Positions 31,296 to 41,255 of a stretch of DNA of 64,000 bases are shown in pieces. The notes beneath the pieces are model-generated. The model was given only the letters and a program-made list of their open reading frames with translations. It searched no databases and was not told where the DNA came from. This stretch comes from Opitutia bacterium UBA7374 (GTDB lineage: Bacteria; Verrucomicrobiota; Verrucomicrobiia; Opitutales; Coraliomargaritaceae). Numbering within the stretch: the first letter of the stretch is position 1; each line of letters begins with the position of its first letter. The position numbers were made by a program, and so were the translations under genes. Where the stretch lies: assembly GCA_002469895.1 (NCBI GenBank), contig DKOA01000043.1, positions 1 to 64,000 of the forward strand, written 5' to 3'.

Positions 31296-32762
31296 ATGGG
31301 ATATCGAATCGGACAGCGACTCTATCGTTTGGCAGTGTTAAGTGCCTTCGCTGCCTGCACTGTCTCGGTTTACGGATCAGAACGCCCGAACTTTCTCGTA
31401 TTCCTAATTGATGATATGGGGCCGATGGATACATCGGTTCCATTCCTAAGCGAGGCAGGCGAAACGAAGGCCTACCCCCTGAATGAGCGTTATCGTACAC
31501 CGACCATGCAGCAACTTGCCAGGCAAGGCCTTCGTTTTGAAAGGTTCTATGCCAACAATGTTTGCTCGCCCTCACGCATCTCGCTACTGACGGGGCAAAG
31601 CTCCGCTCGCCACCGAACTACACAGTGGATCAATCCATACGGTCTCAATGCCGATAACTGCGCTCCCAGGCAATGGAACTGGGAAGGATTGGGGGCAGGG
31701 TCAGTGACTTTGCCCGGCCTCTTGTCAGCAGCTGGCTATCATACACTGCATGTCGGAAAAGGCCACTGGGGGCCCCACGGGCAAGCCGTTGCAGACCCAC
31801 GGAAAATCGGCTTTCATCGCAATGTTGCCGGCGCCGCCTATGGGCGTCCGGGCAGCTACTTTGGAGACCGTAATTACACCAACGCAGAGAAGAAAAGACA
31901 GCCTCCCCACCTCGAAGAATATCACGGGCAATCCATTCACCTGACCGAAGCATTGACCGAGGAAATGCTGAAGCAACTGACCTTGGCAAAGGCCACCGGA
32001 AAACCTATCTTTGCCCACATGGCCTTTTATGCCGTACATAGCCCTTTTGAGGCGGATCCTGCCTTCTTAAAAAATTACCCGGAAAAGCTACCCGGCCGTG
32101 ACTTTGCCGCCATGATTGAAGGCATGGATCATGCCGTCGGGCGTATCTTGCAACACTTGGCAACACTCGACATGGCAGAAAAAACGCTCGTCATCTTCCT
32201 TGGCGACAATGGCTCGGTACACAGCAGCCTACCCTTGCGCGGCATAAAGGCGGAGCGCTTTGAGGGGGGCGTGCGCGTGCCTTTTATCGTCGGCTGGGCG
32301 AAGCCGGCTGACAATACGATACAAGCACTCTGGCCGATCCAGCCGGGCAGTCATCATACGGAAAACTTCGGCACTATACTCGACCTGATGCCGACTATTT
32401 TAAATCTCTCCGGCACCAAAACACCGGAAGGATACCTTCTCGATGGACATGATTTACGCGAGGTTTATGCCGGACAAACTAAAGAAACTTTCCTCATGCA
32501 CTTCCCGCATCAGCATCGTAATTCCTATTTCACAACTTGGCACCACAATCATTGGAAATTGATCTACCAGTACCACAATGAGCCACGCGTTCAATTGTTT
32601 GACCTGTCAAACGACCCGACCGAGAGCAATGATCTGTCAGGCAAAGATAGAAAAAAACTCGAGAGCATGTTTCAGGAGATGAAGACAGCGTTGATTGAAG
32701 CGGAAGCAGTATACCCCTTAGATCCAGGCAGCAAAGAACCAACCCCACCCCGGCTCAACTAA
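31296..32762 (+). CDS. secreted type I sulfatase
   Basis: 488 residues with a signal peptide (LYRLAVLSAFAACTVSVYGSE). The formylglycine motif is C-S-P-S-R starting at Cys90, followed by ISLLTGQSSARHRTT. LIDDMGPMDTSV supplies the N-terminal metal aspartates, and GDNGS near residue 305 is the later metal site. The insertion between the metal site and the formylglycine motif (SEAGETKAYPLNERYRTPT) is also seen in the minus-strand sulfatase at 51020, so these two may be in the same subfamily. Second of three consecutive sulfatases in this operon. Confidence 0.92.
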   Translation: MGYRIGQRLYRLAVLSAFAACTVSVYGSERPNFLVFLIDDMGPMDTSVPFLSEAGETKAYPLNERYRTPTMQQLARQGLRFERFYANNVCSPSRISLLTGQSSARHRTTQWINPYGLNADNCAPRQWNWEGLGAGSVTLPGLLSAAGYHTLHVGKGHWGPHGQAVADPRKIGFHRNVAGAAYGRPGSYFGDRNYTNAEKKRQPPHLEEYHGQSIHLTEALTEEMLKQLTLAKATGKPIFAHMAFYAVHSPFEADPAFLKNYPEKLPGRDFAAMIEGMDHAVGRILQHLATLDMAEKTLVIFLGDNGSVHSSLPLRGIKAERFEGGVRVPFIVGWAKPADNTIQALWPIQPGSHHTENFGTILDLMPTILNLSGTKTPEGYLLDGHDLREVYAGQTKETFLMHFPHQHRNSYFTTWHHNHWKLIYQYHNEPRVQLFDLSNDPTESNDLSGKDRKKLESMFQEMKTALIEAEAVYPLDPGSKEPTPPRLN

Positions 32763-32780
32763 TACAGTCGATTGAACTGA

Positions 32781-34328
32781 ATGAAAAAAATCTCACTCGC
32801 CCTTTATGGATTGCTTAGCGCGGCGTCTCTCTGCGCCAACATCGAAGACCGGCCTAATGTCATCATCATCTACGGTGACGATGTCGGATATGGTGACGTT
32901 GGCGCCTATGGGTCTGAAAAAATCCCGACGCCCCATATCGACAAACTAGCTGCTCGAGCCCTCCGCTTTACCGATGGGCATTGCTCGGCAGCGACCTGCA
33001 GCCCTTCACGATTTTCCATGCTCACCGGGATTCATGGCTTCCGGGCAGATATACGGATCCTTGCACCCAACGCACCACTGACCATACCGGTCGATACCTA
33101 CACACTTGCCGACCTCTTTAAAGAAGCCAACTACCAGACCGCTGTGATTGGCAAGTGGCACCTCGGTCTCGGAACGGAGAAACAACCGGCCGACTGGAAT
33201 GCCGAAGTAAAGCCCGGCCCCCTTGAAATCGGATTCGATTACAGTTTTCTTTTACCCTCAACCAACGACCGGGTACCCTGCGTCTATCTGGAAAATTACA
33301 AAGTGGTCAACTATGACCCCAACGATCCCATCTTCATTGGCTTCAACCCGAAAGAAGTAAATCGCCCCGGCAGTACCGAGTATCCCAACGGCAAAACAAA
33401 CCGCGAAGCCATGACCTACTACCCCAGCAGCCACGGTCATAACCACAGCATCATCAATGGCATCGGCCGCATCGGTTTTATGGCAGGCGGTAGAGCCGCC
33501 CTTTGGGAGGACGAGACCATGGCCGATATCTTTGTCGAGAAAGCGCGCGACTACATCAAGACCCACCGAGAAGACCCTTTCTTTCTCTTCTTCTCATCGC
33601 AGGACATCCATGTGCCTCGAGCACCGCATCCGCGCTTTCAGGGAAAAACCGGGCTCAGCTATCGCGGCGATGCCATGGTTCAATTCGACTGGAGCGTCGG
33701 GCAAATCATTCAGGCCCTCAAAGAAAATAACCTCTTGGAAAATACCATTGTCATCGTTTCGAGTGACAACGGGCCGGTCTATGATGACGGCTATGTCGAT
33801 GGCTGTAGCGTCAAAACCTCGCAGGCGGACAACGATCATGGGCATTACGCCGCAGGGCCCTATCGCGGGGGCAAATACCAAATCTACGAAGGGGGCACCC
33901 GGGTGCCTTTTATTATCAGTTGGCCGGCTAAAATACGTCCCGGGATTTCATCTGCCTTAGTCAATCAAATCGACTTCCTTCATTCTTTTTCCACCCTGCT
34001 CGACCGTAAACTACCGGAAGGCGCGGCGATCGATAGCCGCGATACACTCCAGGCCCTACTCGGTGATTCGACTACAGGACTCCCCTACATGATTGAAGAG
34101 GCCGCTAATGCACTTGCCCTGCGTCAGGGCGATTGGAAATACATAGAGTTTTATCCCAGTAAATATCGACCCAAACCGCCCTCCCCGGAGCTCTACAAGC
34201 TGAGTAATGACAGCGCTGAGACGAACAACCGAATCAACGATCACCCGGAGATTGCCGAATCCATGCGGAAGCAACTCCACGACCTGAAAAAATCCGACGG
34301 TCTGCGCAAATACAGCGGGCAAGACTAA
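32781..34328 (+). CDS. secreted type I sulfatase, exported paralogue of the cytoplasmic one at 19178
   Basis: 515 residues with a Sec leader (ISLALYGLLSAASLCANIE). The formylglycine motif is C-S-P-S-R starting at Cys73, followed by FSMLTG. It shares long blocks with the leaderless sulfatase at 19178: TNDRVPCVYL, NGIGRIGFMAGGRA, WEDETMADIF, DNGPVYDDGYVDG and GPYRGGKY. The same desulfation reaction may therefore be carried out in two compartments. Starts 18 bases after the preceding sulfatase. A 133-base gap separates it from the GH2 gene downstream. Confidence 0.92.
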   Translation: MKKISLALYGLLSAASLCANIEDRPNVIIIYGDDVGYGDVGAYGSEKIPTPHIDKLAARALRFTDGHCSAATCSPSRFSMLTGIHGFRADIRILAPNAPLTIPVDTYTLADLFKEANYQTAVIGKWHLGLGTEKQPADWNAEVKPGPLEIGFDYSFLLPSTNDRVPCVYLENYKVVNYDPNDPIFIGFNPKEVNRPGSTEYPNGKTNREAMTYYPSSHGHNHSIINGIGRIGFMAGGRAALWEDETMADIFVEKARDYIKTHREDPFFLFFSSQDIHVPRAPHPRFQGKTGLSYRGDAMVQFDWSVGQIIQALKENNLLENTIVIVSSDNGPVYDDGYVDGCSVKTSQADNDHGHYAAGPYRGGKYQIYEGGTRVPFIISWPAKIRPGISSALVNQIDFLHSFSTLLDRKLPEGAAIDSRDTLQALLGDSTTGLPYMIEEAANALALRQGDWKYIEFYPSKYRPKPPSPELYKLSNDSAETNNRINDHPEIAESMRKQLHDLKKSDGLRKYSGQD

Positions 34329-34461
34329 GAAAACAGAAGTGCCGCTTACCAAGGTGCAGATCCCGAAAAGATGTGTTCTTCAACAAACAAATCCTGTATC
34401 CTGAAAAGCAATGGCTTGCCATTCTGAACGACAAGCGAGTCATATAAGTAGTCCTACTCCC

Positions 34462-37194
34462 ATGCAATCACTGTCCTCTTTCTACGTCCCGATTCGTTCC
34501 TTCTGTCTAGCACTTTCGGCTACTCTGGCTTGTATTGTTCCAGTGCTGGCGGCACAGGCCTACAAACCTGCATTCTCCACTGCCGGATTTTATCAGACAG
34601 ATGCATCCGTCCGTGAAGCGATCAATTTCAATGTGGGATGGCGCTTCATTAAACAGGATGTACCGGGTGCTGAAGCTTCGGGCTATCCCGACGCAGACTG
34701 GTCGCTGGTTAACCTGCCCAATGGCATGGAGCTACTGCCCCTCACGGCAAGTGGCGGGGTCAACTATCAGGGTCCCTCCTGGTACCGGAAACAGTTCACC
34801 GCGGACCCCGCGCTGAAAGGACGCAAGGTCATGCTGCACTTCGAAGGCATCATGGGGAAATCCAGGATCTGGCTCAATGGCACTCTCCTGAAAGAACATT
34901 TCGGAGGCTACTTTCCCATCCATATCGACTTGAGCGAACACCTCCGCTACGGAGAGGTGAATGTGGTCGCGGTCCGTGCGGACAACAGCAACGACCCTGA
35001 CTACCCACCGGGCAAAATACAGGAAGCTCTGGACTTTACCTACTTTGGCGGGATTTATCGCGATGCATGGCTGATCACCCATAATAAGACCTATGTGACC
35101 AATCCATTAGCCGTGGATAAGGTCGCCGGCGGTGGCGTCTTCGTCCACTATGCAGACTTATCTGAAGAATCGGCACGGGTAATCGTACAAACCGACATCG
35201 CCAACGAGGGTGCTTCTCGGGCAGTCCGCCTAGAACTGCAGTTGAAGGACAAAGACGGTCAACTTGCCGCCAATCGCTTTACCTCCCTGACGCTGCCTTC
35301 CGGCGGGTCCGAAACCGCATCCCTCGAAATGACGGTCGAACAGCCCAAACTCTGGCACCCGGACAATCCCCATCTCTACGACCTCTTTATCACCCTGCTG
35401 GATGACTCCGGTCAGACAGTTGACACCTTCCGCAAACGAATCGGTCTGCGCACCATTGAAATGCGTGGAAAAGACGGCTTCTTTCTCAACGGAAAGCCCT
35501 ATCCGCAGGTCCTTATCGGCGCCAACCGCCATCAGGACTTTGCCCATATTGGACATGCCCTGCCCAATAACCTGCATTACCGCGACGCATTAAAACTGCG
35601 ACAAGTCGGCATGCGTGTCATCCGCTCCGCGCACTACATTCAGGACCCCGCTTTTATGGATGCCTGTGATGAACTCGGGCTCTTTATCGTCACGACGATT
35701 CCCGGATGGCAGTTTTGGAATGACAAACCAATCTTTATGCAGCGAATGTTGCAAGACGTGCGCAAGATGGTTCGTCTCGAACGAAACCGCCCGTCGGTGT
35801 TGATCTGGGAAGTGATCCCCAACGAGACCCACTTCCCGATCGAATTTGCCGAGCAGTCGGTCAAAGCGGCAAAAGAAGAATATCCCTTTCCTGGCTGCTA
35901 TACCGCAACCGATTCACGCACCAAGCGCGGCAAGAACCAACACCTCTTTGATGTCCTCTATGCCGATGATGCCGTCTTGGGAGAGCATGCAGACAAGAGC
36001 GTGTTTAAACGTGAATGGGGCGACTTTGTTGATAACTGGGTCGATCACAACTCGGCCAGTCGCGTCGCCAAACAATGGGGCGAAGCAGCCCAGCTTCGCC
36101 AAGCCATGCACTACTTCATCGAAGAGTGGACGGATGACGGCGTTCCCAAAGAGTGGCCCTCCATGACCAAAGTTTTCAAAGCGAGCAAATCCCTCGTCGG
36201 TGCAACGCTTTGGCACCCCTTCGATCATCAACGCGGCTATCACCCCGACCCGTTCTGGGGAGGCATTATGGATGCCTACAGACAACCCAAATTTTCCTAC
36301 TATCTATTCAAAAGCCTGCTCCCGACAAATGGACTTGAACACGTACCCGGGGTCGAAGCACGGCCTTTCGTTTACATCGCACACTTGCTCACCCCCTTCT
36401 CTTCGCAGGATATGGTGGTCTTTACCAACTGCGAAGAGGTCAGACTAACCCTCTATGGAAAAGAGGTCGGCAGGCAAAGCGCCATCGATCTCAACAGCCC
36501 GGTGCCACGCGTGCCGGTCGTCTTCGAAGATGTCTTTCGCTATGTCGACGCGCGCAATAAAAACAAAAAGAGCTACGGAAAGATCGATCAGGAATACGTT
36601 GAAGCAGCTCTCGCAAAAGCCGAAGGCATGATCGACGGAAAAGTAGTCACTCAACACCAACGTTGGCCGGTGGGTCGTAAACGAAGACTGCTCCTGAAAG
36701 TGGATGACTCGACTCTCCAGCCACTCGCCGATGGCAGTGATATCACACCCGTGGTCGCCTATCTGGTGGATGCCGGTGGCGCTGTCAAACGCTTGAGCGA
36801 TGAGTATGTCCGCTTCACTGTGAGCGGCCAAGGCGAGCTCATCGGCGGAGTCGAAAATGAAATAAACCCACAGAAACTCCTCTGGGGCGAAGCGGTTGCA
36901 CTGGTGCGCTCAGGCCTCCAGCCCGGTACAGTGACTGTACGTGCGGAGGTTCTGAAAGACGGGAGTAATGGCCCGGAAAGTGCAGAAATTGAATTTTGTA
37001 CGATGGCTCCCACACATGCATTTCTCTACCAGGAGGCACCCGATCTAGGACAAGTCCAAACAAGCGCGACAGTTCACCAGGATCCGGACGAGACCGAGCA
37101 AAAACTCCGTGACGAACTGCGCAAGACCCGCAAGCAACTCCAGGAATACCGGCTCAATGAAGTGGGTCGTCAGCAACAGGAGTTTATTCAATAA
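34462..37194 (+). CDS. secreted GH2 family glycosidase
   Basis: 910 residues from the ATG at 34462, which opens a signal peptide (SFCLALSATLACIVPVLAAQA); the ATG at 34411 would add 17 residues before it. Sugar-binding domain at about 50-205 (GGIYRDAWL at its end), Ig-like domain to about 330, and a TIM barrel to about 650 with acid/base Glu455 in WEVIPNETH. The nucleophile is probably Glu518 in FKREWGD, though this motif departs from the LacZ consensus. A C-terminal Ig-like region (about 750-860) and a final charged coiled-coil stretch (EQKLRDELRKTRKQLQEY) follow. It differs clearly from the other two GH2 enzymes, so a distinct substrate is likely. The SASA esterase gene follows after 16 bases. 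Confidence 0.87.
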   Translation: MQSLSSFYVPIRSFCLALSATLACIVPVLAAQAYKPAFSTAGFYQTDASVREAINFNVGWRFIKQDVPGAEASGYPDADWSLVNLPNGMELLPLTASGGVNYQGPSWYRKQFTADPALKGRKVMLHFEGIMGKSRIWLNGTLLKEHFGGYFPIHIDLSEHLRYGEVNVVAVRADNSNDPDYPPGKIQEALDFTYFGGIYRDAWLITHNKTYVTNPLAVDKVAGGGVFVHYADLSEESARVIVQTDIANEGASRAVRLELQLKDKDGQLAANRFTSLTLPSGGSETASLEMTVEQPKLWHPDNPHLYDLFITLLDDSGQTVDTFRKRIGLRTIEMRGKDGFFLNGKPYPQVLIGANRHQDFAHIGHALPNNLHYRDALKLRQVGMRVIRSAHYIQDPAFMDACDELGLFIVTTIPGWQFWNDKPIFMQRMLQDVRKMVRLERNRPSVLIWEVIPNETHFPIEFAEQSVKAAKEEYPFPGCYTATDSRTKRGKNQHLFDVLYADDAVLGEHADKSVFKREWGDFVDNWVDHNSASRVAKQWGEAAQLRQAMHYFIEEWTDDGVPKEWPSMTKVFKASKSLVGATLWHPFDHQRGYHPDPFWGGIMDAYRQPKFSYYLFKSLLPTNGLEHVPGVEARPFVYIAHLLTPFSSQDMVVFTNCEEVRLTLYGKEVGRQSAIDLNSPVPRVPVVFEDVFRYVDARNKNKKSYGKIDQEYVEAALAKAEGMIDGKVVTQHQRWPVGRKRRLLLKVDDSTLQPLADGSDITPVVAYLVDAGGAVKRLSDEYVRFTVSGQGELIGGVENEINPQKLLWGEAVALVRSGLQPGTVTVRAEVLKDGSNGPESAEIEFCTMAPTHAFLYQEAPDLGQVQTSATVHQDPDETEQKLRDELRKTRKQLQEYRLNEVGRQQQEFIQ

Positions 37195-37210
37195 TTTATA
37201 AACCAATTTT

Positions 37211-38806
37211 ATGGTGAAGCGTCCTTTGAAAATCTTACTTGCCTCGGCACTGGCATTAAGCGCACAGCTACAAGCAGAAATTGCACTCGCGCCCATCTTC
37301 TCGGACAACATGATATTGCAGCGCGAGGTGATCATTCCTTTGCGTGGTACGGCTGATGTGGAAAAGCAGGTTACTGTTCGCTTCAATGATAGAAAGTATG
37401 AAGCACCGGTTACAGAGAATCGTTGGAAAGTTGACTTGCCGCCAATGCCCGCCGGCGGGGATTTTGATATTACAGTAACCGGCTCGTCCAATACCCTGAC
37501 CCTAAAAAATGTGACATTTGGCGACATCTGGCTCTGTGCCGGGCAGTCAAATATGGATAGCTCAATTGAAGTCTATAAAAAGAAATTCCCGGAGCTCTAT
37601 GCCGGCCACCCGATCGAAGAACATAATCAGATCCGCATATTCCGTGCCGAACGGGTGCCGATCGATACACCTCAGGAATTTATTACCCGTGAACACCGGT
37701 TTCCCGAGGGATGGTATCCTATAAAAAAGCAAACACGGACTAAGCTGTTTTCGGCTACCGGTTATTTCTTCGGCCTTTATCTTGCTCAACACATCGATGT
37801 GCCGATTGGCTTAATTCAGTCCTGCCGTGGTGGCACACCCATTTCTGCTTGGATGCCCCCCGGACTACTAGAGGCGCAGAAAGAGTATGCGCCCATTCTC
37901 GAAGAATACGAGCAAGCGGTGCGCGACTGGCCGCTAAATAAAGTCGATTACCTGCGCACTGTTGAAGAATGGGAGGCCAAAAAAGCCAGCGGTGCAAAAG
38001 TCGGATGGAGACCTGAACCGCCGCTCGGACCGGAAAGCAACAAACGCCCCTACGCGCTCCATAATGGAATGATCGCACCCCTCTACAAACTGCCGATCAA
38101 AGGAGTACTTTGGTACCAGGGGGAAGGCAATTCGAGGACCCGACAAGGATCTGTTCAATATGAAAGCCTGCTCAAAAATTTAGTTCTTTATTGGAGAGCC
38201 AATTGGGGAAACGAGACCATGCCCTTCCTCGTCGTACAACTTCCCGGTTTTGGTAAAGTGACGGCTCACCCGCAGAGCCGCCACAATTGGCCATGGATGC
38301 GTGAATCCCAGAAAAAGATCGAGCAAATCGATAACTGCCGGGCCGTCTGCACGATCGACAGCGGAATGCAGGACGACATACACCCGCCCTACAAAGAGAA
38401 TGTCGGCAAGCGGTTGGCTTACGCCGCCCGCCGGATGGTCTACGGGCAACAAACAGCTCCGGTCTCCCCCGAATACAGCACCTTTACCCGGGAGGAAGAG
38501 ACCACCATCATCTCCTTCAAAAATTGCGGTGACGGCTTACGGACCGGAACCCCGCTGCTCGAAGAAACCAACTGCGAACCCGGAGAAGTACTTGGTTTTA
38601 TGGTAATGGATGCGGACGGAACCTATCAACGGGCAAGTGCGCGCATCATTTCGCCTGATCAAGTTCGGGTGCATCACACCGGCATGAGCGAACCAGAATC
38701 TATTCGCTACGCCTGGGAGAACTTTCCCAATATCAATCTTATGGGGAATGACCGAATGCCGGTATTTCCATTCCGCACGGATTCTCTTTCCCCCAAGTCC
38801 GAATAA
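37211..38806 (+). CDS. secreted sialate-O-acetylesterase-like carbohydrate esterase
   Basis: 531 residues, signal peptide (LKILLASALALSAQLQAEI) then the start typical of SASA-domain esterases (APIFSDNMILQRE). SGNH-type catalytic elements are visible: the nucleophile Ser113 in AGQSNMD, SCRGGTPISAW near 209-219, WYQGEGN near 302, and the D-x-x-H-type segment DDIHPPY in the last third. Such enzymes remove O-acetyl groups from sugars, and the name sialate reflects the founding member rather than the likely substrate. Here it probably deacetylates galactan chains. Its stop overlaps the next ATG by one base (TAATG), so the two esterases are translationally linked. Confidence 0.9.
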   Translation: MVKRPLKILLASALALSAQLQAEIALAPIFSDNMILQREVIIPLRGTADVEKQVTVRFNDRKYEAPVTENRWKVDLPPMPAGGDFDITVTGSSNTLTLKNVTFGDIWLCAGQSNMDSSIEVYKKKFPELYAGHPIEEHNQIRIFRAERVPIDTPQEFITREHRFPEGWYPIKKQTRTKLFSATGYFFGLYLAQHIDVPIGLIQSCRGGTPISAWMPPGLLEAQKEYAPILEEYEQAVRDWPLNKVDYLRTVEEWEAKKASGAKVGWRPEPPLGPESNKRPYALHNGMIAPLYKLPIKGVLWYQGEGNSRTRQGSVQYESLLKNLVLYWRANWGNETMPFLVVQLPGFGKVTAHPQSRHNWPWMRESQKKIEQIDNCRAVCTIDSGMQDDIHPPYKENVGKRLAYAARRMVYGQQTAPVSPEYSTFTREEETTIISFKNCGDGLRTGTPLLEETNCEPGEVLGFMVMDADGTYQRASARIISPDQVRVHHTGMSEPESIRYAWENFPNINLMGNDRMPVFPFRTDSLSPKSE

Positions 38807-39687
38807 TGCAACGCCTTACCCTTTGTCTGCTCCTTCTCTCCAGCTCGCTCAGCTTCGCCATACTCCCCGGGGCGCGTGCCCCTGCCAAAGCACCCAAAGT
38901 TCCGGATAGTCTGACCTATACAGTCCACCAATATAGAGAATCCGAACCGCTGCGTGCCGGGCAACTGGGCATCGCGATTCCAAAAGATGCGGAGAAGCCA
39001 CTCCCTATGGTCGTCTGTATTCATGGCGGCGGCTGGTCAAAGGGTGACAAAGACCAAATGGCATGGATGGCGATGCGCTATGCTCTTCGCGGATACATCG
39101 GCGTAACCATTGCCTATCGGCTAAACCATGAAGCGCCGATACCAGCCTGCATACTGGATGTGAAAGAAGCCATTCGCTACCTCAAAAGTATCAGTCCGGA
39201 GATTCATGCGGATCCGGAACGCATTGCCGTGCTTGGCTATAGTGCAGGTGCCCATCTCGCATTAATGGCCGGCCTCAGTCCTCATGCGAAAAAGTTTACC
39301 AGCGAGGCCTACCGGGAAGAGGATTCCTCGGTCGATTGCGTCGTTGCAATCGCTGCACCAGCCGACCTAGAAGAGCGCCGCAAGCGGAGGAATGAAATGG
39401 GGTTTTTATCAGAGGATCGATTGAACGATGTATCTTTCATCCGCTCTATTTCACCTTTGCATTGGATGGATCCGCAACAAATTCCCATACTCATGCTTCA
39501 TGGCGATCAGGATCCCATCGTGCCATCCTACAACTACGAGCACTTTGCAGCGAAGTGCGCAGATCTGGAAATCGACAACTTTGAGCTATACGTACACGAA
39601 GGCGGCAAGCACATGTTTTTCTTCAAAGAACAGAGGCGCCTGCATCCCGTCATCGATCGTTTCCTTGCCAAGCATTTACGATTATAA
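38806..39687 (+). CDS. secreted alpha/beta-hydrolase esterase
   Basis: 293 residues with a signal peptide (LTLCLLLLSSSLSFAIL). Alpha/beta-hydrolase of the BD-FAE/acetyl-xylan-esterase-like type: oxyanion-hole HGGGW at 73-77, nucleophile Ser146 in GYSAGAH, acid Asp236 in HGDQDPIVP and His269 in HEGGKHMF. All catalytic residues are in place. It likely hydrolyses acyl esters on the polysaccharide together with the preceding SASA esterase. Last intact gene of the large plus-strand operon; a broken sulfatase begins within a few bases of its stop. Confidence 0.9.
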   Translation: MQRLTLCLLLLSSSLSFAILPGARAPAKAPKVPDSLTYTVHQYRESEPLRAGQLGIAIPKDAEKPLPMVVCIHGGGWSKGDKDQMAWMAMRYALRGYIGVTIAYRLNHEAPIPACILDVKEAIRYLKSISPEIHADPERIAVLGYSAGAHLALMAGLSPHAKKFTSEAYREEDSSVDCVVAIAAPADLEERRKRRNEMGFLSEDRLNDVSFIRSISPLHWMDPQQIPILMLHGDQDPIVPSYNYEHFAAKCADLEIDNFELYVHEGGKHMFFFKEQRRLHPVIDRFLAKHLRL

Positions 39688-39690
39688 GTC

Positions 39691-39977
39691 GGCTTCACCC
39701 AGCATACCGTCATGGTTTCGTCGTCATGGCTACACCACGGTGGCCATCGGCAAAGTAGCCCACCACCCGGGTGGCCTGAATGGGAAAAACTGGGATGATC
39801 CAACCCAACTGGAATTACCCGAAACTTGGGACAAGTCCCAGCAACCCATCGGCACTTGGCTGCACCCTCGTGGAGTGATGCATGCACTCGAAGAAGGTAA
39901 CATCCGAACAGACCCTTCAGAAACATGACCTCTTTGAGGCTTTTGCGGGAGACGACAACAGCTATCCGGATGGATGA
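39691..39977 (+). pseudogene. broken sulfatase remnant (iduronate-2-sulfatase-like)
   Basis: The reading frame directly after the esterase stop encodes IPSWFRRHGYTTVAIGKVAHH, a typical sulfatase stretch (loop before the G-K-x-x-H active-site lysine). It continues to a stop at 39926. Shifting by one base at about 39921 continues it as KHDLFEAFAGDDNSYPDG, again sulfatase-like, to a second stop at 39975. The N-terminal part with the formylglycine motif and the C-terminal half are missing. This is a decayed internal fragment of a further sulfatase that once followed the esterase. Confidence 0.8.
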
Positions 39978-40071
39978 ATCACTCAGTCAGCACTCGTGGA
40001 ACACCTAACCCGGCAAATAGAACAACGGCTCCCTCCATAACTGAATCGAAGCTGGCTGTAGTTCCTCTAAT
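39978..40071. other. short gene-free stretch after the sulfatase remnant
   Basis: Between the remnant and the convergent ThuA-like gene. I find no continued sulfatase similarity and no terminator I can support. Confidence 0.4.
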
Positions 40072-41055
40072 TTACGGACAACAAGTGTACTGCTCAATCA
40101 GATGCAATGAGCCCAGCAGATCACTCGGCGTAGTGTCTGCCGGCAAATCACCGCAGGCAAATTGTATGCCGGCCAGATAATGTTTTAAAATTAGAGGATT
40201 CCAGTAGATGTGTTTGTTATGTCCAAGACTGCTGTAAAAGATGCGTCCTGCACCCACCTTTTGCACCCAGCAGACTGGATAATCATTATCCTCACGCCGA
40301 AGATCACCCTTCGGCGCGTCCGAGCGGGAAACATCCAACCGTAATAACACCCGAAGACGCTCGCGTGAGTAGGGCTCGTCACGAAATTGGTAAATTTCAT
40401 CCTGTATGGCAAAGTCTTGCATACCTTCAAATACAGGACGAACCACGGCATGCGTTGGATCTTCGATATGGATAGTCACATTCTGCCCCGCCATCCAGGG
40501 ATGCCCGTTAAAGACGCCACCCATTGTCTCCGCATACTCGGGATTTCCGTAGCAGGCATCCGTTGCCGCATGGATGCCGACCAGACCACCTCCCTGCTCG
40601 ACGAAACGTATCAAATTATCTACCAGGCGATCATGTCTTCCTTTCAACCACTTCCATTCAGCAGCCGTAAATTGCTCACGGAGTCGACCGTTCGGCATGA
40701 AAAAATCCTGGGTTGGGCTCAGTAGAATGACCGTATCAAAAGCTTTAAGCGCATCCGGTTCAAAGTTCGATGGATCATCACTCACCACAGTCGTATACGC
40801 GCCCGTTGATTCGCCCAATTGAGACAATGCGACCTTTCCCACGGGGATTGATTTGTGACGGAATCCGGCAGTCGCGCTGTAAATCAGGACACGGCGTTTC
40901 TCCTGCGGAGTGACCACTGAGACCTCCGGCAGGGCGGAATCGATCAGGGAAGATTCTTCCGGCGTAACCGGCTGATCATCAAAAACCGGTATCCAATCCG
41001 TTTTTGCAGCGCTTGCAAGACAGAGAAAAAGGCCTATCAAAATAGAAAACTTCAT
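40072..41055 (-). CDS. secreted ThuA-like domain protein
   Basis: 327 residues when started at the second ATG (41055), which gives a clean signal peptide (FSILIGLFLCLASAAKTDW); the ATG at 41067 would add four residues. The body is a ThuA-like (GATase1-like fold) domain: VLIYSATAGFRHKSIP at the start, then GGGLVGIHAATD, GHPWM and GAGRIFYSSLGH. These are common in Verrucomicrobiota and Planctomycetota near sugar catabolism genes and are named for trehalose utilisation. The biochemical role is not settled. Transcribed divergently from the DoxX-like gene, with 200 bases between. Confidence 0.85.
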   Translation of the reverse strand: MKFSILIGLFLCLASAAKTDWIPVFDDQPVTPEESSLIDSALPEVSVVTPQEKRRVLIYSATAGFRHKSIPVGKVALSQLGESTGAYTTVVSDDPSNFEPDALKAFDTVILLSPTQDFFMPNGRLREQFTAAEWKWLKGRHDRLVDNLIRFVEQGGGLVGIHAATDACYGNPEYAETMGGVFNGHPWMAGQNVTIHIEDPTHAVVRPVFEGMQDFAIQDEIYQFRDEPYSRERLRVLLRLDVSRSDAPKGDLRREDNDYPVCWVQKVGAGRIFYSSLGHNKHIYWNPLILKHYLAGIQFACGDLPADTTPSDLLGSLHLIEQYTCCP

Positions 41056-41255
41056 ATCTACTAACAAGATATGAAAGTGAGTTGCCCTATTTCAACGAGA
41101 AAAGATACCCGTAATTAAGGACCTTTTTCAGTAGATTCATCGATATGTAAGAAGCTGGAGATACGACAAAAAGAGCGTAAAAGTATATTTATTTTGTCTT
41201 GGATAGGACACTTTAAAGACTTACTTAAAATAATCCCTTACCCCGATACTATTTC

